Assembly (NCBI GenBank): GCA_030411725.1
Contig: MU839837.1
Location: 1,054,001 to 1,118,000 of the forward strand
Length of the DNA: 64,000 nucleotides
Direction: 5' to 3'
DNA from: Echria macrotheca
Taxonomy: Eukaryota; Ascomycota; Sordariomycetes; Sordariales; Schizotheciaceae
Positions 1 through 10,066 of the stretch are shown here, one piece after another (within the stretch, counting starts at the first letter, position 1; every line of letters starts with the position of its first letter). Under the pieces are notes generated by a model. The model made no database searches. It had not been told where the DNA came from and saw nothing but the letters and a program-made list of their open reading frames with translations. A program made the translations under genes and the position numbers.

Positions 1-1719
1 CAAAGCGGGCATGGAGTAGCCGCCTAGCAAGCACAAGAGATCGCCATGCTCGGAGTCTGGCGGACCGAGTCCTATCATGTCTATTCCCCCTTCGAACAGC
101 AGGACTTGACGGTGTGACTCTGCATGGCGGTAAGTTGCTTTAGTTGCTTTCCGCATGGCTTTGAGGAAGTTACGGCCATCATCTGGGGTGGGTTTATCCC
201 CGTTTCCAGTGTACGAGTGGTTGTCGTTCAAGATCTCGTAGTAGTAATTGCCGTATTCCGGGGGGCATGGCGGTCGACCGCCCACGTCGCAGTTCTTTAC
301 TAGAGTCCGCCATATTCTCTCCTCCAGCTCTCGGTCGGGAACAGTATCTCGGATCGAATGTGTTGCCGTCATTGGCTGTGCTCCGTGCGCCAGCACGGCT
401 TTGCGGACCTTCAATATTGCCTTGGGCGAGGTCCCATCGATCTCAACCACCTTGGCCACGCGGTCGAGGATGACGCCTTTGGTGATCAAGGCTGAGCCAC
501 CGTCCCCACCTAAAGAGGGATACGGCTTATCGAATTGATCCCGCAAGGCTCCAGTGGCGGACCACTTGTACGGTTTGAGGGGTGCGTTCGATGGGTAGGT
601 TGTTGGATCCATGTCATAAGAAAGCGAAAAGTCGGGGACCCAGGACGGTAACCAGGACCGAGCCGGATGGCGGGCCCTGAATCGTAGGAACTCGAGTGTC
701 CCTTCGAGTCTCATGTACATTTTGGCCGCTTCCAGGTATACCGATGACAGTGACTTGGTGTAGTCCGGGATCATGATGTCGAGGTCCGAGTGGTCCCTGA
801 CCGACCTGATGAGCCCGAGGAGGCCGTATACCTGGTCTCGCGGATCTGTAGCAAGTGTCATCCTACAGGCGCCAAGTAGAGAATGCAGATTTGTCCTCTC
901 TTTGCTAACAGTATCCTCCCGTCGAATCCGACTGTGAAATGAGTTCCTGGTGGTGCGCAGGTCGAGAACGATCGGAGCAACCCGGTATAACCGTTCCGTG
1001 GCCCTATGTTTGTACAGGCGATAGAGGCCCGTGTCGAAAAGATTCCAAAGGATTTCACGGTTTCCGCAGATGATGAGAGGCTCTGACGACGGCACGGTCA
1101 CCTCTTGCCTGATCCAAGCCCGACGCCAGTACGGTCGGCGTACAATCTTTTCCACAGCTGCCGCTCGGAATAACTCCGATTCATTGAGCGGGAAAAGCTG
1201 CGCGTCATCTGCGGCAGATCCGACATCGCAGATGAGCTCCATGCCGGAATCGCTTTCATCCTGTTCCGGGCCGAGCCATACCAGCACGCGCGAGGCTCCT
1301 CGATAGATGTGCCTCATTAGCTGAACCTGGTGTTGCCGCTCGGCGTCGTTCTCTTGATCGATGCAGATAGAATCGATCCAGAGCCGGCGATGCGAGTCTG
1401 GAAAGCGCAATTGCCGAAGGGCACATTCCAAAGAAGCCGTGATCGACCGTTCTGTGTTGTTCACCACGATATTGCATCGTTGAGTCGCATCGCCCCAGGT
1501 GTACGACAGCGCTTCGTAGCGTCCAGGGGTTTCCAACAGAAAGGTCTCAAGGCTGCACTCGATCGGGTCCTCGGGGCTCCCTGCATGCACCGTGACGATT
1601 CGGAACTCGTGCGCAATCTGGTTGAGCTGCAGGTACTGTCCACCAGTCTCGGACCGTTCTTGAGACGGCGGTGCCGCTCCATTTTGATGAGATTGGAGAG
1701 TAGATGCAGAATTCACCAT
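1..1719 (-). CDS. HET-domain protein (C-terminus beyond window)
   Basis: The reading frame is open for 573 codons from an ATG at 1719 down to base 1, so the protein continues past the left edge. HET-domain proteins act in heterokaryon incompatibility, triggering cell death when unlike fungal cells fuse. The three signature blocks are visible: YEALSYTWGD at about residues 68-77; WIDSICIDQ at about 114-122, followed by a RHIYRGASRVLVWLG stretch; and RRAWIRQEV near residue 200. A DPRDQVYGLLGL block follows, also typical of the family. The start was chosen because an in-frame stop lies about 25 codons upstream with no ATG in between. No intron is needed in the visible part. The effector or sensor domain cannot be seen. 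Family assignment is firm; the allele type is unknown. Confidence 0.9.
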   Translation of the reverse strand, partial: MVNSASTLQSHQNGAAPPSQERSETGGQYLQLNQIAHEFRIVTVHAGSPEDPIECSLETFLLETPGRYEALSYTWGDATQRCNIVVNNTERSITASLECALRQLRFPDSHRRLWIDSICIDQENDAERQHQVQLMRHIYRGASRVLVWLGPEQDESDSGMELICDVGSAADDAQLFPLNESELFRAAAVEKIVRRPYWRRAWIRQEVTVPSSEPLIICGNREILWNLFDTGLYRLYKHRATERLYRVAPIVLDLRTTRNSFHSRIRREDTVSKERTNLHSLLGACRMTLATDPRDQVYGLLGLIRSVRDHSDLDIMIPDYTKSLSSVYLEAAKMYMRLEGTLEFLRFRARHPARSWLPSWVPDFSLSYDMDPTTYPSNAPLKPYKWSATGALRDQFDKPYPSLGGDGGSALITKGVILDRVAKVVEIDGTSPKAILKVRKAVLAHGAQPMTATHSIRDTVPDRELEERIWRTLVKNCDVGGRPPCPPEYGNYYYEILNDNHSYTGNGDKPTPDDGRNFLKAMRKATKATYRHAESHRQVLLFEGGIDMIGLGPPDSEHGDLLCLLGGYSMPAL

Positions 1720-2203
1720 GTCGGTGCGGCTCGGCCTTGGAAGTCTCGATACTTTGGATGATTTGTTTTGCGGTGTGTTCTGTCCACGATTGTGCAAGAA
1801 TCTGACCTTGGGTTAGGCAGCCACAACCGGGAGAAGTCGTTATCCCAGGCCGCCCGCCCAATAGAAATGAGCGCAAAAAGAGTGCTTCGCTATGTCTGCA
1901 AATAGGCCCCCACCGACAGGTAACTTGTAATCACGTGGGACATAGCAGAAAACCATTACGCCAAGCCAAACACAAAGCATTGAAGAAGTGCAGGTAAGGA
2001 TGCTTGTTTTGTGGAAGAGGAGATGGCCCTGTGGCCGTGGTTAAATACAGGGGTCCTGCTTCCGTACGTGCCTTCCATCTTGCCTGGGGTGCTCTTTCCT
2101 GCCCTACAGCATGCACAGAAGCTTTCGTACACAGTATATCAAATCTGCTTCTTCACACTTACTACCTTACTACCTACTCAGGATACCACATCTTACATGA
2201 CTC
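1720..2203. other. intergenic, no gene seen
   Basis: This stretch lies between the start of the first HET gene and the stop of the FAD monooxygenase, both on the minus strand. It should hold the HET promoter and the 3' end of the monooxygenase. The only open frames are short, lack coding character and have no recognisable motif. Confidence 0.6.
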
Positions 2204-3643
2204 CTACGCCTGATCCTTATAATGCTGCGTAAAGTCATACCTCACCGCCATAAACCCCAACAACAGCTCCTTCAAAAACGGCTGATCCGTCTCCCCCCGC
2301 TTGAGCATCTGCATAAACTCATCCCGCTCGAACCTCGTCTTGGGATCCGCATCATGCACCCTCCTAAAATTCTCCTGCGAGATCGGATCGATGACCGTCT
2401 TCCACTTCTCGATCCGCTTCTCCGAATACAGGTCCAGAATCGACTCGTCCACCCGCCCGTCCCAGATGCCCGCGAGGCAGTCGTACAGCCCGCCGACATC
2501 GACAAAACCGCCCGTGATGCCGAGCCCGCCCCAGGGGTTGCACAGGTGCGCGGCGTCGGCGGCGAGGAGCACGCGGCCGATGCGGAACGCGGGCGCGCAC
2601 CGCTGGTGCATCTTGTAGGGCGAGAGCGTGACGAGCTGGTAGTCCGACGGCGAGGGGTGGCCCGGGAGGATGCGCTCGAAGATGGCCGGCTGGCGGGCGG
2701 CGTATTCTTCTCTTGATAAGTTGGGGACTTCGCCGTAGGTGATGCGGTAGAGGCCGTCGTGGGTTATGCGGGCTGCCATCTTTTTTTTTTTTTTCACTGT
2801 CAGCCAATTTCTCAAGAGAAACGAAAGGGGAGGGGACTTACAAAGAAGTGCTCCGGGTTGATGATGAAGTTGGCATCGTCCCAACCGAACTTCTCCCTAA
2901 AGTCGTAGTATGTCTGCCGCTGTCAGTTAGCCGTTCACAAAATAAAAGAGGAGGGAGGAAAGACAAACATTGGTCGCAATAATCTGCCTATCCCAGGTAA
3001 ACCCCGGAAACTCCTCCCCAAACAGACTCTTACGAACGGCACTATTCGCCCCATCACACCCAACCACATAATCCCCCTCAATCTTTTTCCTCTCTCCCGC
3101 CGCCGTCTCAACCTCCACCCACGCCCCCTTCTCATCCTGCCCAACCCCGACAACCCTATGTTCCCACAGCACCTCCCCATTATACATCCCCGTAAACCGA
3201 TCAAGCATGATCTGGTCCAAATCCTGCAGCACAAGACAGTGCGTGCGCAAGTCATGCCCGTCGACATCCGCCAGGACATTACTCGCGTCGAACCCGGCGA
3301 TGCGCTCGTGCGTGTCCGGGTCCCGCCAGCACATGGTATCCAGAATCAGCCCGCGCGCGCGGATCTCGTCGACGATCCCTGCGCGCTCGAACTCGGGGAT
3401 CGCGGGCGTGCCGTAGTGCGCCGCGCGGGGCTGCTGGTCGAGGTGCGACGCGGCCTCGACTACGAGCGTGGGGATGCCGTGTTTGGCGAGGAGGAGGGCT
3501 AGGAGGAGACCTGAGGGGCCGGCGCCGACGATTATTATCTTTTTTTCCAAGTTAGCTGCAAACATTTTTTTGGGGAGGGGGGGAGGGGGGGAGGGGGGGA
3601 AATCATAGGTACCTGCCTTTTTGAAGGGTCGGTCTTCTGCCAT
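2204..3643 (-). CDS. FAD-dependent monooxygenase (PHBH-like)
   Basis: Model: exons 3643-3613, 3555-2969, 2913-2842 and 2779-2204, giving 421 residues. The family uses FAD and NAD(P)H to hydroxylate aromatic or polyketide substrates. A dinucleotide-binding VGAGPSG motif lies at residues 20-26 after a short N-terminus. A GCDGANS motif is near residue 176, and the flavin-contacting block reads LLAADAAHLCNPWGGLG at about 301-317, where most family members have GD in place of A304-D305. Introns 2 and 3 join clean frames, and intron 2 carries a CTAAC branch site. The first intron (3612-3556) is less certain because it lacks a clear branch site; a start at the ATG near 3565, inside that intron, would avoid it. 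The gene sits between two HET genes. Substrate unknown. Confidence 0.85.
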
Positions 3644-4799
3644 GGCGGCGATGTGGGTGGTAGAGTAGTTCTAGATAAGGTACTTGGGGAGGAGAAACGA
3701 GGTTTTGGATGACAGGAGGAGAATATGAAGAAACACAAACGCCACAATCTCAACTCCTCCAGCAATGAAGCAAAAAGAAATCTGGTTGGGAGAGAAAAGA
3801 TGATGTTAAATCCATGGGGAAGAAGACAACCGCCGCCCATCGCAGTCCGCCAACCCCCCTTTCGGCCCGGGAATATTTCCCCGCACACCCATCTCCTCCG
3901 GCACCAGGGAGATGGAGAGCCAGAGTTGGAGGTAACCTATTCTGCCTAGACCCCGTCCCTCACTCGTCCCGGCCGTTCTTTAACTCCCGTTTGGTCTACG
4001 TGCCAGATATGAATGGGCTGCTGCATAACACCGCGGGGTCCGAGGTGTGTGTGATTCGGCTCGGGACTTGGTGCGGGGAAAGGCGTGTTCTCTCGACCCA
4101 AATTTGCTTGGCGCGTTCCTCGGGGGGGAAAGGGGGCATGGGGACTTTGTGGTGGTGTTTGTAAAACGTTGGAGATTGGAAGAAGGGATTTGTGTACTTG
4201 GAGTTGGGTCAGCTGTTTGCGTACAAGGTTTTCTTGTCTACTTTCAACCCTTTGTCAAGGAAGTAAACACCCTGTTTGTTTGCCCTTATAACGAGCTTCT
4301 ATCCATAGTGCCAAACCTGTAACCTCTGTTTATGGAACGCGATACCAACTAAATTATTAGTTGTTCGAAAGACTTTTATTGGACAACAAAGTTTCACAGG
4401 TGTAGGGACGGCTGGAAAACAGCATACCTGGGTGCTTATTGTATTTCCGCATGGATTGGTAGAGATGAGATCCATACTGTGGATATGAGTCAGGTGCAGA
4501 CATGCTTTCCTACTTGGCATGTTTTCGGGCCCGTTGTGCTCCAGTTCTTTTCTAGCTGGTACTGGTGGAATGAAGACAAGCTCATGGAAGAAGGACAAAT
4601 CCAAGCCGTGACCCAGCGTGGCGTGGGTTCGAAAATGGACATCCCATAGTGGAAGAATGTACATACATATAACTCCAACGCAAAGAAACTCGAAAGAGGG
4701 CACCGTATGCTAGGTATGGTAGGATAAGTTGTTATACTCCGAGTCTGAAATCTCGATCTGCAAGCTACATGTACCAACAAAGGAACGGCCAGGCTATCT
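3644..4799. other. intergenic, 5' region of the monooxygenase
   Basis: About 1.16 kb without a supportable gene. Open frames on both strands are short, overlap one another and encode low-information peptides. It should contain the monooxygenase promoter and the 3' end of the second HET gene. Confidence 0.55.
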
Positions 4800-6638
4800 T
4801 CAACCACCAGTAACATCCACACACACCATTCTTTTCCCAAAAACTGTCTCGCTTGTAGCGCTTATCGTGTACGTATCTAGGGTGAATGATACCCCCGGCA
4901 GAGAGGGCGACTTGGCCTGAGATCCAGGGCCCTCTGTCAATTTCATGAACCGGGCGTGATACTCTGACGCGTTCTCAGCCTCTTCAAGCTCGGATTTCAA
5001 CTTGTCCCATTTGGGCACTGCCGGGGTGGTCCGTCCGGGTTCTGTGGAGGGGGTGTATCCAGAACATCTGATAAGCCCACATGCCCACTTTGGGTCCGAA
5101 TACGTTCCCCTCTCCCCTGTGATAAACGCAAGATAATAGGTAGGAGAAGGATCCGCTAAGCTGTGGCGTCTGAATAGAATAAAGACATATGACTGGTTCG
5201 TTCTCGGGAACGGGGGCTTGACGATGGCAAGTATATCAGACCCAGCTGTCCATTTGTACGGGTTTCTCGTAGCGTAAACCTCTACTGTCTGAAGAACCCA
5301 AGTCTTGGATCGAAGAACAACCCGGGCCTCATGGTCTTTCTCAAGAGCCCTCTGTGGTGAGATGTAGCCGTAATGTGGACAGGCGTAGAGCTCGACACGC
5401 TTGGAACGTAACAGTACACGGTAGTCAACCAGGAACCGCCGCGTTTTAAGTCGTCTGTAGGTTCCGTCGACAAGCCTGCATAGAGGTACGGCCAGAACTT
5501 TTGCGGGAGCATAGTCTGGTTGGCATTCCAGGAACATGTACGGATGGCCGGTGTCGGAGCTAACGGGAACCTGGAGTCGCAACCCCTTGTTGGTCATGGT
5601 GGAGAACGGCGGAGTTATCTCATCGGCGTGGACCTGCTTAAATCCCCTGCACTTCTCGAAGTACGCTGGCGAGACGGCTAAGACAGGAGCCTTGGGGAGG
5701 GCGGCGCTCGCAAGTCCCCAGCCACGAGAAGCTTCTTGTTCGGAGACTTCTGTCATCTCATATCCTAGGAAACTCCATGCCAGTAGTGACTGATCGTCTG
5801 AAGAGAGTAGAATTTGTTCCTGTAGCCGGAGAAACGCTTTAGACCCCTCTCCATATAGTAGCGGCATATTGATATCGAATATCCCCAGAAGACAATAAGC
5901 TATGTCCTCGACGCGCGTTGTATCTCTCTTGGACGCCCAACTCATTTTGTGGGCGATACTCGTCGATTTCAATATTGCTCTCAAACTGACGCTCGGGGGT
6001 GCCTCCCAATAAACCTGCTGACTCGATTTTGGATTCAAGTTGTAGACTCTTGTGCGCACAGCCATATTTTTAACGGGCTTTCGGGTAAGCAAGAAATCAT
6101 CAACGCCCGTGATCCTGCTGATGAGATCTGCGAGATCGGCTCGATTTCCAATGGGTACCCAGTCGGCGGTGAGGAAGACCAGCTCTGGTGGTGCAATCAA
6201 CTCTTGGAGTGTCCATCCACGCGTGAACCAGCGGCTCTTCTTGAAATGCTCGTCTTGCTCAGCCTTGTCGAGGCCCGAAGGCACATCGGCTAAATGGGTG
6301 TAGCACACTTCGGCCCGTTCGTACCAGTCCATCATCGAATTGATCGCCTCCGAAAGCTCAGCGCTGCTCGTCTTGTCGATGCAACAGGTATCGACCCAGA
6401 CATACTTGAGTCCATCGCAGATGGCTCGCTGCGCTGTTTTCTCAATTTTGATGAAGCCGGCCTTCTTTGATGTTTTTGGATTGGGCGAGTAATTGTTCTC
6501 GATTGCAGCTTGCCGGGCCTCCATCTCTGTGAAGGTGACTTCTCCGGCGCCCCATGTGTGCGATAGGATAGCGTATTCTGGTATATCGGCGCCGAGGAAT
6601 TCCTCGAAGAAGAGTGTCTTGGCATTGAGGAGTCTCAT
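4800..6638 (-). CDS. HET-domain protein, HET-E/HET-D-like N-terminus
   Basis: A single uninterrupted frame encodes 612 residues from an ATG at 6638. The N-terminus begins MRLLNAKT and has YAILSHTWG (about 22-30), VWVDTCCIDK (about 80-89), RGWTLQELIAP (about 139-149) and EDIAYCLLGIFDINMPLLYGEG (about 249-270). This is the arrangement of the HET family seen in HET-E/HET-D-like proteins, where it drives incompatibility cell death. There is no NACHT domain or WD repeats; the remaining ~330 residues have no motif I recognise. Between IDDFLL-type sequence and the MSWASKR block there are about 30 residues more than I expect (near residues 193-225), so a small unspliced intron is possible. It shares strand with the first HET gene. 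Confidence 0.9.
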   Translation of the reverse strand: MRLLNAKTLFFEEFLGADIPEYAILSHTWGAGEVTFTEMEARQAAIENNYSPNPKTSKKAGFIKIEKTAQRAICDGLKYVWVDTCCIDKTSSAELSEAINSMMDWYERAEVCYTHLADVPSGLDKAEQDEHFKKSRWFTRGWTLQELIAPPELVFLTADWVPIGNRADLADLISRITGVDDFLLTRKPVKNMAVRTRVYNLNPKSSQQVYWEAPPSVSLRAILKSTSIAHKMSWASKRDTTRVEDIAYCLLGIFDINMPLLYGEGSKAFLRLQEQILLSSDDQSLLAWSFLGYEMTEVSEQEASRGWGLASAALPKAPVLAVSPAYFEKCRGFKQVHADEITPPFSTMTNKGLRLQVPVSSDTGHPYMFLECQPDYAPAKVLAVPLCRLVDGTYRRLKTRRFLVDYRVLLRSKRVELYACPHYGYISPQRALEKDHEARVVLRSKTWVLQTVEVYATRNPYKWTAGSDILAIVKPPFPRTNQSYVFILFRRHSLADPSPTYYLAFITGERGTYSDPKWACGLIRCSGYTPSTEPGRTTPAVPKWDKLKSELEEAENASEYHARFMKLTEGPGSQAKSPSLPGVSFTLDTYTISATSETVFGKRMVCVDVTGG

Positions 6639-7305
6639 GTCAACGGCTGGAGAATGCGGTTGTGATGGCTTTGCGGGTAGCGAAGTATTTGCCGACAGAT
6701 TCAGTCATTCGTTGAATCCAGTGAGCAAGGAAACTTGTGAAATGTGGACGGATGTCTGCCTGATGAGCACGTTCGTCGCTGCCTGACAAATTTTCAATGT
6801 ACGGTCCATGGGACCAATCAAAACCACCGCGCCAGGGTGTATAGCCAGCGAGGAAGCAACGTTGGGTGTCGTCTTCACGCGCCCGTGGCCTATCGATTGA
6901 TTGGCAAGCTGGAATTTTCCGTTTCATGTTTTGGGAGTTGAGGCAACAAAGATCAGGGATGAAGAGCTGTTGAGCATCAAAATACACAAACAATCCGGAA
7001 GCGCCCGGCGGCACAGAGTTCATGGCATCAAACTCCGGAATCGGGTATAGACTCCTCAAGAAAACTAGCTGTCCCGGGGAACTGCGGCCCCGTCGATCAA
7101 TGTATTATCACCATTACCCCTGACTGAGGACCCTTCACCTACACAATGAACTGTTTCAGTTGGCGAGTCATCGATATCGAGGATGAAGAATCTGGTTGTG
7201 CACCAGTAGCCAACCCGCTAACGCCGCTACAACCCAAGGCATATAACGATACATAAGAATAAATGCTACCAAACGCCTGTCCAATGCTAAAATACTTATT
7301 CAAAC
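6639..7305. other. intergenic
   Basis: Lies between the start of the second HET gene and the stop of the Tvp38-like gene. A 139-codon minus-strand frame immediately upstream of the HET start has no recognisable motif and is more likely leader or promoter than a gene. Confidence 0.5.
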
Positions 7306-8614
7306 TCAATGTGGCCTCCCGTGGTACTCCGTATCCGCCAAGTCGAGCCGCGAATTCTTATCAGACGACCGATCCGACGTCCACGGGTCCGCTTCGCGCA
7401 CACTCACACCCTCGATGGTCCCCTCCTCCTGACGTGAGAGCATCTCAAACTCCCGTTCCCGCTGCGCCTGGCCGCTGAGCAGCCACTGCTCGTCGCGGTC
7501 TGCAACGTCACCACCACCCGGCAGACTAACCTCTGCGCTGTCCCTCTTAGGGGGCAGATCAACGAGACGGCTTCGTTTCCTCTCCTCCTGCTCCTGGAGC
7601 AGTAACTTCTTGATGGACCGCATCTTCCACCAAATATAGACGGCCATGAAGATGGTAATGGCGAAGGCAACCCCGAAGACAATGTTCTTGGCCGAGTTAT
7701 CGGGCTTCTCCTGGACCAGCAGCACGCCGAGGTACACCAAGAAGATCTGTTTGGGCAGCGTCAAGAAGGTGGCGATGGCAAAGTACCAAAAGTTGACACC
7801 GCAGGTCGAGAAGACGGCCGTGCAGAAGTGCGAAGGGATCGCTGAGAAGCGGATAACCAGGACAATCTAGCCTCGTTAGCTGTTTTCTTCTTCATATAGT
7901 TGCCGGGACAGAAAATACCCAGAACCCGCCATCGCGAGTCAGACGAGCCAGCGCCCCGTAGTTGAGGTTCGTCCGCTCGAGCTTCACGGCCTTTTTTCGG
8001 AAGAGATACTGGAACGCAAACCATGTGCCGACTATCACCGTTATTAGCGTCTCCGTCTTCTGCTTCGGGGGAATCCACATACTCTCGCCAATAAATGTCC
8101 CGGCGGCCACGATGCCAAATCCAATCCACAGCCCGTACACCACGCCGCACAGCAGCGCGATAATCTCATGTCCAAACAACGGCGGGAACGATATAACGAC
8201 GAGGATAACGATAGGTATTATCCACCCGGCGGGTAGGTCGCGGACTTTCTCGGAGAAGGGTCGCAAATACTGTCCACCGATCCAGTCAGCACACGCCTGC
8301 AATCGAGCGGGGACTCGGCGAGGAGAACGCACAGCAACCACCTGGTCGTGATGGATCGTGATCAAAATAGTCAGGACAAGCACAATGATGCCAATGATCC
8401 ACCACACTAAACCCTACGTTAGCGGCCATCTCGGCGCCAAGGTTGCGTCGCGGGGCGGCGCGATCGGGGTCGTTGATCGCCAAGACCCGGCGATGGTGGG
8501 GAGAAACGCACCGAGGTATTTCGGGGCCAAGAATAACCTCTTCCAATTCACCGGCTGGTATTCCGTTTCCACATCCCGGGTCGGGTCCGGGCCATTCCTC
8601 GTGGGTGGTGCCAT
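7306..8614 (-). CDS. Tvp38/TMEM64 (VTT-domain) Golgi membrane protein
   Basis: Model: exons 8614-8512, 8406-8083, 8031-7919 and 7866-7306, giving 366 residues. All three introns have GT-AG ends, keep phase and carry CTAAC or CTAAT branch sites. The family (SNARE-associated/VTT fold) comprises multi-pass membrane proteins of the Golgi and ER linked to vesicle traffic and lipid scrambling. The characteristic segments are visible: a hydrophobic WWIIGIIVLVL helix at about 35-50; the LFGHEIIALLCGVVYG re-entrant-type stretch; an RDGGF motif; and RFSAIPSHFCTAVFSTC leading to FLTLPKQIFLVYLG. The C-terminal ~120 residues are charged and cytosolic. The start ATG was chosen because the following MAPPTRN...VNWKRLF peptide splices directly into the first membrane helix. 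Confidence 0.88.
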
Positions 8615-10066
8615 GGCGGCGCGATTATCTCTCGACGGCTTCTGTCGCGCGCGCGGTCGGTGGATCGTTCTGCGGTCGTTCGTGGGGTCGCTCGAGAATA
8701 TCGGGAAGTTGCCAGCACCACAAACTGGGCAGGGGTGCGCCCGGAAGAAAAGGATGACCGGATGGGAGAAAGCTGGGCTTACATAAAGAAGCGACGGGGT
8801 AACTGGCAAAAGACAATTCGGTTCCCGCCGTGCCGCGCTGACGCGAAAATGCCCAACAAAGCCACACTCGCCCGTAAGAAAGGATGAAACTCGAGGAAAA
8901 AGATGGTGGCGGGCCCGACCAGCGCGCGCTGTCATCCCCATCCGGCGAGCCGGGTTGGCGTGTCTTGGGCGATCGACAGTGCATCTTGCCGCTGAATGGC
9001 AGTTGGCATTTAGGTACCGAAGTACCTACGTCATAGCGTCCCCTGGCGCGGGGACGGAATTTGCTGTCCTCGATTGCCGTTTCACCCAAATTGTAATGTA
9101 CTTTCCCTACCAACGAGCGAAAATGCTGTGTGGAATCGCTTGACGATTTGTCGTCTTACCATGCCACATGGCGCGACTGTGTGGTCAGTGTGGAAATGCA
9201 AAGGCCCCAGAGGTGGTCAGTCGAGGTTCTGCCACACCTGCACGGTTTGCACTGCCGGACAGGCCCTGCTGCCGGATCGCCATTTGCGCCTCGCACTCTG
9301 CGGCGCTACGCTCCGCGTCGCACAGCCCCACGAGCCCCTGGCAGCTGTTGATGCTGGTTGGTCGAGCTGTCGACGCAGCCCCGGCGGGTTCTTACCAACC
9401 TCCATCTTACGAGCCGATGCAGCAGGAGTCCTTGATGTCGGAGGGAATCGACCGCGAGGAAGCTAGTGGCTGACGGCGACTCTAGAGGTAAGTGGCTACC
9501 ACAGTCAGGTTACTGCAAAGCGCCAATCTGCCCAAGCCCTCTAGCTGACTGTGGAGTCAATGTTGCAGTTAGACCTGCGCCACGACCTACATGAGGCCCA
9601 GTGTCAGCTGTCACACAGGCAGCTCGAGCGGACAGAGACGTATGTCCGAAGTGCCGTTTCACCGAACACTGACAGGAAGGTGCCAAAAACCTTGCCATAC
9701 CAGAGGTTATCTTGACAGCTCCCGTCATTGTCACAAGTTCAAAACTGGGACCCTACCTGATCGAGGGCCTAGAAGCACAAATAACAGAACAATCTTGAAC
9801 ATCCCATATTCTCTATACAGGTAAACATCCTTCAATCTGGCCATCTCTGACGAGGCCACAGCGTGGCCGAAGGAAAGCCGGTAAATCGAAACCAGAAACT
9901 CCGAAGTGAACTCAACAATCAAAAAGCACGAGCGGATACAGGACAAGAACCACGGCAATTCGTTACGACGCATCTTCCAGTACCCCGAAAGCCGCGAGAC
10001 TCAAGCCGATAGTAATGCAAACACCACACCCTGAAGTCGACCAAACGAGACACCATCAGCCGGCTA
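8615..10066. other. intergenic
   Basis: About 1.45 kb between the Tvp38-like start and the P450 stop. Nothing is firmly codable. A plus-strand cysteine-rich frame at 9168-9480 is discussed as a possible frameshifted small gene but is not annotated here. Confidence 0.45.

Noticed and set aside
4299..4703. 134-codon minus-strand frame
   Set aside because: Not matching any family, overlaps other frames, and lies in an AT-richer spacer.
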